Source: Actinomycetota bacterium (lineage in GTDB: Bacteria; Actinomycetota; Humimicrobiia; Humimicrobiales; Humimicrobiaceae). From it: a stretch of 7,677 bases of DNA. The stretch lies in contig JAMCVO010000215.1 of the NCBI GenBank assembly GCA_023475715.1, positions 1 to 7,677 of the forward strand, given 5' to 3'. The number at the start of each line of letters is the position of its first letter. Position 1 is the first letter of the stretch. The position numbers and the translations under genes were made by a program. Below the pieces are notes generated by a model, which worked only from the letters and a program-made list of their open reading frames with translations, did no database searches and had not been told where the DNA came from. This document shows positions 5,027 through 7,677 of the stretch, in pieces.

Positions 5027-5938
5027 TTAAATAATATATTGTTGCATATACTTTCCAGACAATATTACCGCGTTCAATCTGTCATTAAGCGTATCCTCAA
5101 ATACCCTGTCTTCGACTTCGATAACAGCACAACCCTTATAATTTATATCCATTAATGCTGAAACAACAGTGCCCCAATTGATATCCCCGAGTCCAGGAAG
5201 TTTAGGAGTATGATAATCAAGAGGTGCAGCAAAAATCCCCACATCGTTATACCTATCTGCATAAAATTTTGCATCCTTTATATGGAAGTGAAAAATTTTA
5301 TCTTTAAATTCATATATGGGTTTTATATAATCCATCATCTGCCAGATAAAATGAGAAGGGTCATAATTCAAACCAAAATTTTTACTGTCTATTATTGAAA
5401 ACATATCTCTCCATATTTGGGGTGAAGCTGCAAGGTTCTTCCCTCCCGGCCACTCATCTTTAAAATACATAGGGCAGTTTTCAATACCTATCTTCACATT
5501 AAAATCTTCAGCATATTTTACAATCTCAGGCCACACTTTTTTAAACTCTTCCATATTATCCTTTACAGGTTTTAAAGGGTCTTTGCCTATAAAAGTATTG
5601 AAATTACTTAAGCCAAGTATGTTTGCAGCTTTAATACATTTTTTGATATGATCAATATAAACTTTACGCTGCATAAGGTCACTATCAAGCGGGTTTGGAT
5701 AATAGCCAAGTGCAGAAATTATAACACCCTTTTTCTTAAGATATTCATTAATCTTATCCACCTTATCTTTATTAAGTTCTTCTGCATCTATATGTGTTAC
5801 ACCTGCATACCGGCGCTCTGCTTTTCCTTTAGGCCAGCACATAATTTCAACACATTTCATACCTATCTCTGCGGCAAAATCTACTATCTCTTCAAAAGAA
5901 TACTCAGGAAGTATGGCACTTACAAAACCAAGTTTCAT
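5027..5938 (-). CDS. Sugar phosphate isomerase/epimerase-like TIM-barrel protein (AP endonuclease family 2 fold)
   Basis: The 303-residue protein is a full-length xylose-isomerase-like TIM barrel. It starts with MKLGFVSAILPEYSFEEIVDFAAEIG and a V-E-I strand near residue 30. The expected metal-site residues are visible in order: E153 in IGIENCP, D193 in NYDPSH, H219 in HFHIKDAK, and E274 in VIEVED. P-G-L-G-D-I-N-W (248-255) is the usual motif before the last barrel strands. The family covers sugar and inosose isomerases, epimerases and dehydratases (IolE-, IolI- and tagatose epimerase-like); the exact reaction is not resolved by sequence. Partnership with two Gfo/Idh/MocA dehydrogenases suggests it handles a keto-sugar or inosose made by them. 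The ATG at 5936-5938 has a perfect AGGAGG (5952-5947) at 8 bases. A MITE-like element begins 15 bp upstream of that Shine-Dalgarno and has replaced or modified the native promoter region. Confidence 0.9.
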   Translation of the reverse strand: MKLGFVSAILPEYSFEEIVDFAAEIGMKCVEIMCWPKGKAERRYAGVTHIDAEELNKDKVDKINEYLKKKGVIISALGYYPNPLDSDLMQRKVYIDHIKKCIKAANILGLSNFNTFIGKDPLKPVKDNMEEFKKVWPEIVKYAEDFNVKIGIENCPMYFKDEWPGGKNLAASPQIWRDMFSIIDSKNFGLNYDPSHFIWQMMDYIKPIYEFKDKIFHFHIKDAKFYADRYNDVGIFAAPLDYHTPKLPGLGDINWGTVVSALMDINYKGCAVIEVEDRVFEDTLNDRLNAVILSGKYMQQYII

Positions 5939-5957
5939 ATTAAAGCCCTCCTACTTT

Positions 5958-5984
5958 ATAATATGTGGGCTTCACGAAATTCAA
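5958..5984 (-). promoter_or_regulatory. Weak candidate promoter reading out of the MITE into the isomerase gene
   Basis: On the minus strand TTGAAT (5984-5979), inside the MITE end, precedes TATTAT (5963-5958), outside it, by 15 bp, which is shorter than ideal. The transcript would start close to the Shine-Dalgarno at 5952-5947. This is the only promoter-like pair I see directly upstream of the gene. Confidence 0.25.
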
Positions 5985-6150
5985 AATCCCGCACAAATAA
6001 GGAGTTTTGAATTTACACTTGCCCTCCACCTTAAAAACTCTGCACAAATTGCAGTTTTTTAAGAGCAAATTTTGGCTAAAAAGGCCAATTTTAGGGCTTC
6101 CAGATTGGTGTGGAGGGCAAAAATTTTAACGCTTTAGTTTCGTGAAACCC
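5967..6150. mobile_element. MITE-like non-autonomous element, about 184 bp
   Basis: The ends are 13-bp inverted repeats, GGGCTTCACGAAA (5967-5979) and TTTCGTGAAACCC (6138-6150), with one mismatch. The interior is a nest of inverted repeats and has no coding frame. AAATTCAAAA (5977-5986) pairs with TTTTGAATTT (6005-6014), TTGCCCTCCAC (6019-6029) pairs with GTGGAGGGCAA (6110-6120), and smaller hairpins lie at 6033-6059 and 6067-6091. The end sequence resembles the inner ends of the neighbouring DDE element (TTCACGAAA shared), so that transposase could mobilise it. No clear target duplication is visible. Confidence 0.6.
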
Positions 6151-6165
6151 CTATTTTTAAAATAC

Positions 6166-6271
6166 TATTTAAAGCCTTATTCAATCTGGTTTTGCTGACT
6201 TACTTTTTTACCTCCACCCTCTTAGAATTAATTTTGTTTATTTGTAATTTTTTAGGACCTTCACGAAATTA
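6166..6271 (+). repeat. Left arm of the 106-bp perfect inverted repeat
   Basis: All 106 bases are the reverse complement of 7563-7668. The match stops at 6165 (C against G) and at 6272 (G against T's complement). The last base, 6271, is also the first base of the transposase Shine-Dalgarno. The arm has no open frame; it contains a pyrimidine block (6211-6220) and AT-rich stretches. Confidence 0.95.
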
Positions 6272-6284
6272 GGAGGTATTGGTA

Positions 6285-7565
6285 ATGCATCAGCACCCTT
6301 TATTTAATCTTGAGGAAATCTTTGACAAACCGCTAAGAAAATATGAGCTATTTTTCTCAATTCTTGACTTATCTAGCATTGATAAGACAAGTTTTATGGG
6401 AAGAAGACCTGTTAGCAGAGCTGCAATACTAAAAGCAATTATCTTTAAGAATCTAAAAAGTATTGCCAGCTTAAGTGATCTGTCTACTGAACTTTATGAG
6501 CGACCTGCACTTACATCAATACTTGGTTTTGAACCTGGAGACAAACCCATACCTGTAGAGAGGTTTTGTCGCTTTCTTAAAGATACTGACAATAAAATTC
6601 TTCAAGAGGGAAGAGCATCCCTGGTAAGAAAACTAATCGAGAGCAAAATCATAAAGGGAAAGTATCTATCCGTTGACTCCTGCCCAATACTTGCCAATGT
6701 AAGGCAAAATAACTTAAAGACCTGTGTAAGATACAGATTTGTAAAAGACAGGCCTCCTAAAAATGATAAAGACTGCCGAATTGGGGTTTTTCCCACTTTT
6801 GCATCAGGTAAGACTAAAGTTGAGTTTTTTTGGGGATATAGAAACCATATCATAAATGATTGCGGCTCAGAGCTTCCACTTGTTGAGACTACCCTTGCTG
6901 CAAATGTTAGAGGTACTCATGTAGTGATTCCCCATCTTGATTTTGTAAAGAATAACCTTGTCTTAAGGCCCGCGGCTATTATGGCTGACTCGGAATATGA
7001 TTCCTCTGTCATTATTGAACATATAGTAGCCAATTTGGGTGCGAGACCAAGGATTTCAAGAAACCCCAGAGGAGGTGTACCTTCTACTACAAAGCTTGAC
7101 TCATCAGGTATACCAATATGTATTGCTGGATTTAAGATGATCTCCAGAGGTATTTTCTGGGACAAGGACAAAAGTAGAAAGCGTCATAAGTTTGTCTGTC
7201 CAGTAAAGGGATCTAAGAAGTTTGCCAAGGATAACCCTTATTGCCCATGGTTTCACCCACAGTTTTTAGAAGGTAATGGCTGCTACAGATACTTAAGGGT
7301 TGATGTTGATGAGAGCATAAGGGCAGACATTGACTATAGATCTGAATCCTTTAAGAAGGATTTTAATAAGAGAACCAGCAGCGAAAGAGTGTTTTCGAGA
7401 CTTCTTTCAATCCTTATGCAAAAGCCCTCAGTAGTTGGCCTTGCAGCCACTGCAAATTTTTGCACCATCTCTCATATTACTGTTTTGGCTGTCGCCTATT
7501 TTTCCTCATTTGTCAAAGAACCTAATAAAATTCGGTTTGTTAAAAGCTTTCTACCGAATTTTTAA
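6285..7565 (+). CDS. DDE transposase, IS1182/IS5-like (DUF772 plus DDE_Tnp_1 type)
   Basis: The ATG at 6285 is chosen because AGGAGG (6271-6276) lies 8 bases before it; an in-frame TTG at 6279 is only 2 bases from that site. The product has 426 residues. The N-terminal part (about 1-115) is a helical DUF772-like DNA-binding region with F-x-G-R-R-P-V-S-R-A-A-I-L-K-A. The RNase H-like catalytic core shows LSVDSCP (D131), IMADSEYDSS (D235) and KRTSSERVFSRL (E367), a plausible DDE triad. A cysteine- and lysine-rich insertion (about 285-335) with C-P-V-K-G and Y-C-P-W lies between the second D and the E. The C-terminus ends IRFVKSFLPNF, and its stop codon is the first three bases of the right inverted repeat. 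The frame is complete, so the enzyme may be active. The IS family name is tentative; IS4-type is an alternative. Confidence 0.88.
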   Translation: MHQHPLFNLEEIFDKPLRKYELFFSILDLSSIDKTSFMGRRPVSRAAILKAIIFKNLKSIASLSDLSTELYERPALTSILGFEPGDKPIPVERFCRFLKDTDNKILQEGRASLVRKLIESKIIKGKYLSVDSCPILANVRQNNLKTCVRYRFVKDRPPKNDKDCRIGVFPTFASGKTKVEFFWGYRNHIINDCGSELPLVETTLAANVRGTHVVIPHLDFVKNNLVLRPAAIMADSEYDSSVIIEHIVANLGARPRISRNPRGGVPSTTKLDSSGIPICIAGFKMISRGIFWDKDKSRKRHKFVCPVKGSKKFAKDNPYCPWFHPQFLEGNGCYRYLRVDVDESIRADIDYRSESFKKDFNKRTSSERVFSRLLSILMQKPSVVGLAATANFCTISHITVLAVAYFSSFVKEPNKIRFVKSFLPNF

Positions 7566-7668
7566 TTTCGTGAAGGTCCTAAAAAATTACAAATAAACAA
7601 AATTAATTCTAAGAGGGTGGAGGTAAAAAAGTAAGTCAGCAAAACCAGATTGAATAAGGCTTTAAATA
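7563..7668 (-). repeat. Right arm of the 106-bp perfect inverted repeat
   Basis: This arm is the exact reverse complement of 6166-6271. It begins with the TAA stop of the transposase. The inner 18 bp (7563-7580) are the candidate short terminal repeat and the remaining 88 bp the outer arm. The bases 7669-7677 are unrelated flank. Confidence 0.95.
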
Positions 7669-7677
7669 CTCAGGAAG

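Larger units (their letters stand above)
6166..7668 (+). mobile_element. DDE-transposase element within perfect 106-bp inverted repeats
   Basis: A single transposase gene (6285-7565) lies between inverted repeats 6166-6271 and 7563-7668, which match base for base. Two readings of the boundaries are possible. The whole 1503 bp may be the element, with very long ends. Alternatively, the true ends may be the inner 18 bp (6254-6271 and 7563-7580, AGGACCTTCACGAAATTA), giving a 1327-bp element inserted at the centre of a long palindrome with 88-bp arms. The second reading is favoured by the MITE ends at 5967 and 6150, which carry the same motif in the same inward orientation. No target duplication can be recognised outside 6166 or 7668. 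Confidence 0.75.

Noticed and set aside
5648..6010. Plus-strand 120-codon frame, and a shorter one at 5210-5398
   Set aside because: Both are antisense to the TIM-barrel gene, with skewed Ile/Phe/Cys composition and no start context.
6166..6271. Intrinsic terminator or cruciform regulatory site
   Set aside because: The pairing partner is about 1.3 kb away across a transposase gene, so this is an element-end or palindrome-arm structure, not a local hairpin.
6279..6281. TTG as the transposase start
   Set aside because: It is only 2 bases from the AGGAGG; the ATG at 6285, 8 bases away, has proper spacing.
6602..7171. Two minus-strand frames (6602-6853 and 6917-7171)
   Set aside because: They are antisense to the DDE transposase and lack ribosome binding sites and recognisable motifs.
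1..7677. tRNA or rRNA genes
   Set aside because: I saw no cloverleaf with a conserved T-arm sequence and no rRNA signature on either strand.

Overview
The window is AT-rich, has strong AGGAGG-type ribosome binding sites, and carries ISL3, IS110 and DDE-type insertion sequences around sugar-dehydrogenase genes. This points to a low-GC Firmicute, most likely a Clostridia member; that placement is inference from composition and gene content.

Layout. Bases 1-187 are the 3' end of an ISL3-family transposase and its right terminal repeat, present twice in tandem. Bases 188-252 are a short host or older-element remnant. Bases 253-1674 are an IS110-family element on the minus strand: the DEDD recombinase at 460-1410 and, upstream of it, a structured bridge-RNA locus (about 1486-1659). 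The four guide segments of that RNA can be read against the ends of the element and its flanks, which fixes the probable ends at 253/254 and 1673/1674. Bases 1675-1890 are AT-rich flank. Bases 1891-5938 hold five minus-strand genes. In transcription order they are a TIM-barrel sugar phosphate isomerase/epimerase-like protein (5027-5938), a Gfo/Idh/MocA dehydrogenase (3757-4914), a truncated CsoR-like copper sensor (3381-3584), a small HMA metal-binding protein (3055-3354) and a second Gfo/Idh/MocA dehydrogenase (1891-3042). Bases 5967-6150 are a small transposase-less inverted-repeat element (MITE-like). Bases 6166-7668 are a DDE transposase gene (6285-7565) flanked by perfect 106-bp inverted repeats, whose innermost 18 bp resemble the ends of the MITE.

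How it fits together. The isomerase-like protein and the two NAD(P)-dependent dehydrogenases look like a small catabolic module for a sugar or cyclitol (oxidation of a ring hydroxyl, then isomerisation or epimerisation). The exact substrate cannot be read from the sequence. A copper-sensing pair (CsoR-like plus HMA) sits in the middle, and the sensor has lost its N-terminal helix, probably through a frameshift. The block is bounded on both sides by mobile DNA. The most notable items are the readable IS110 bridge RNA with matching guides, target and junction promoter, and the DDE element split between the arms of a perfect long palindrome next to a MITE with related ends.
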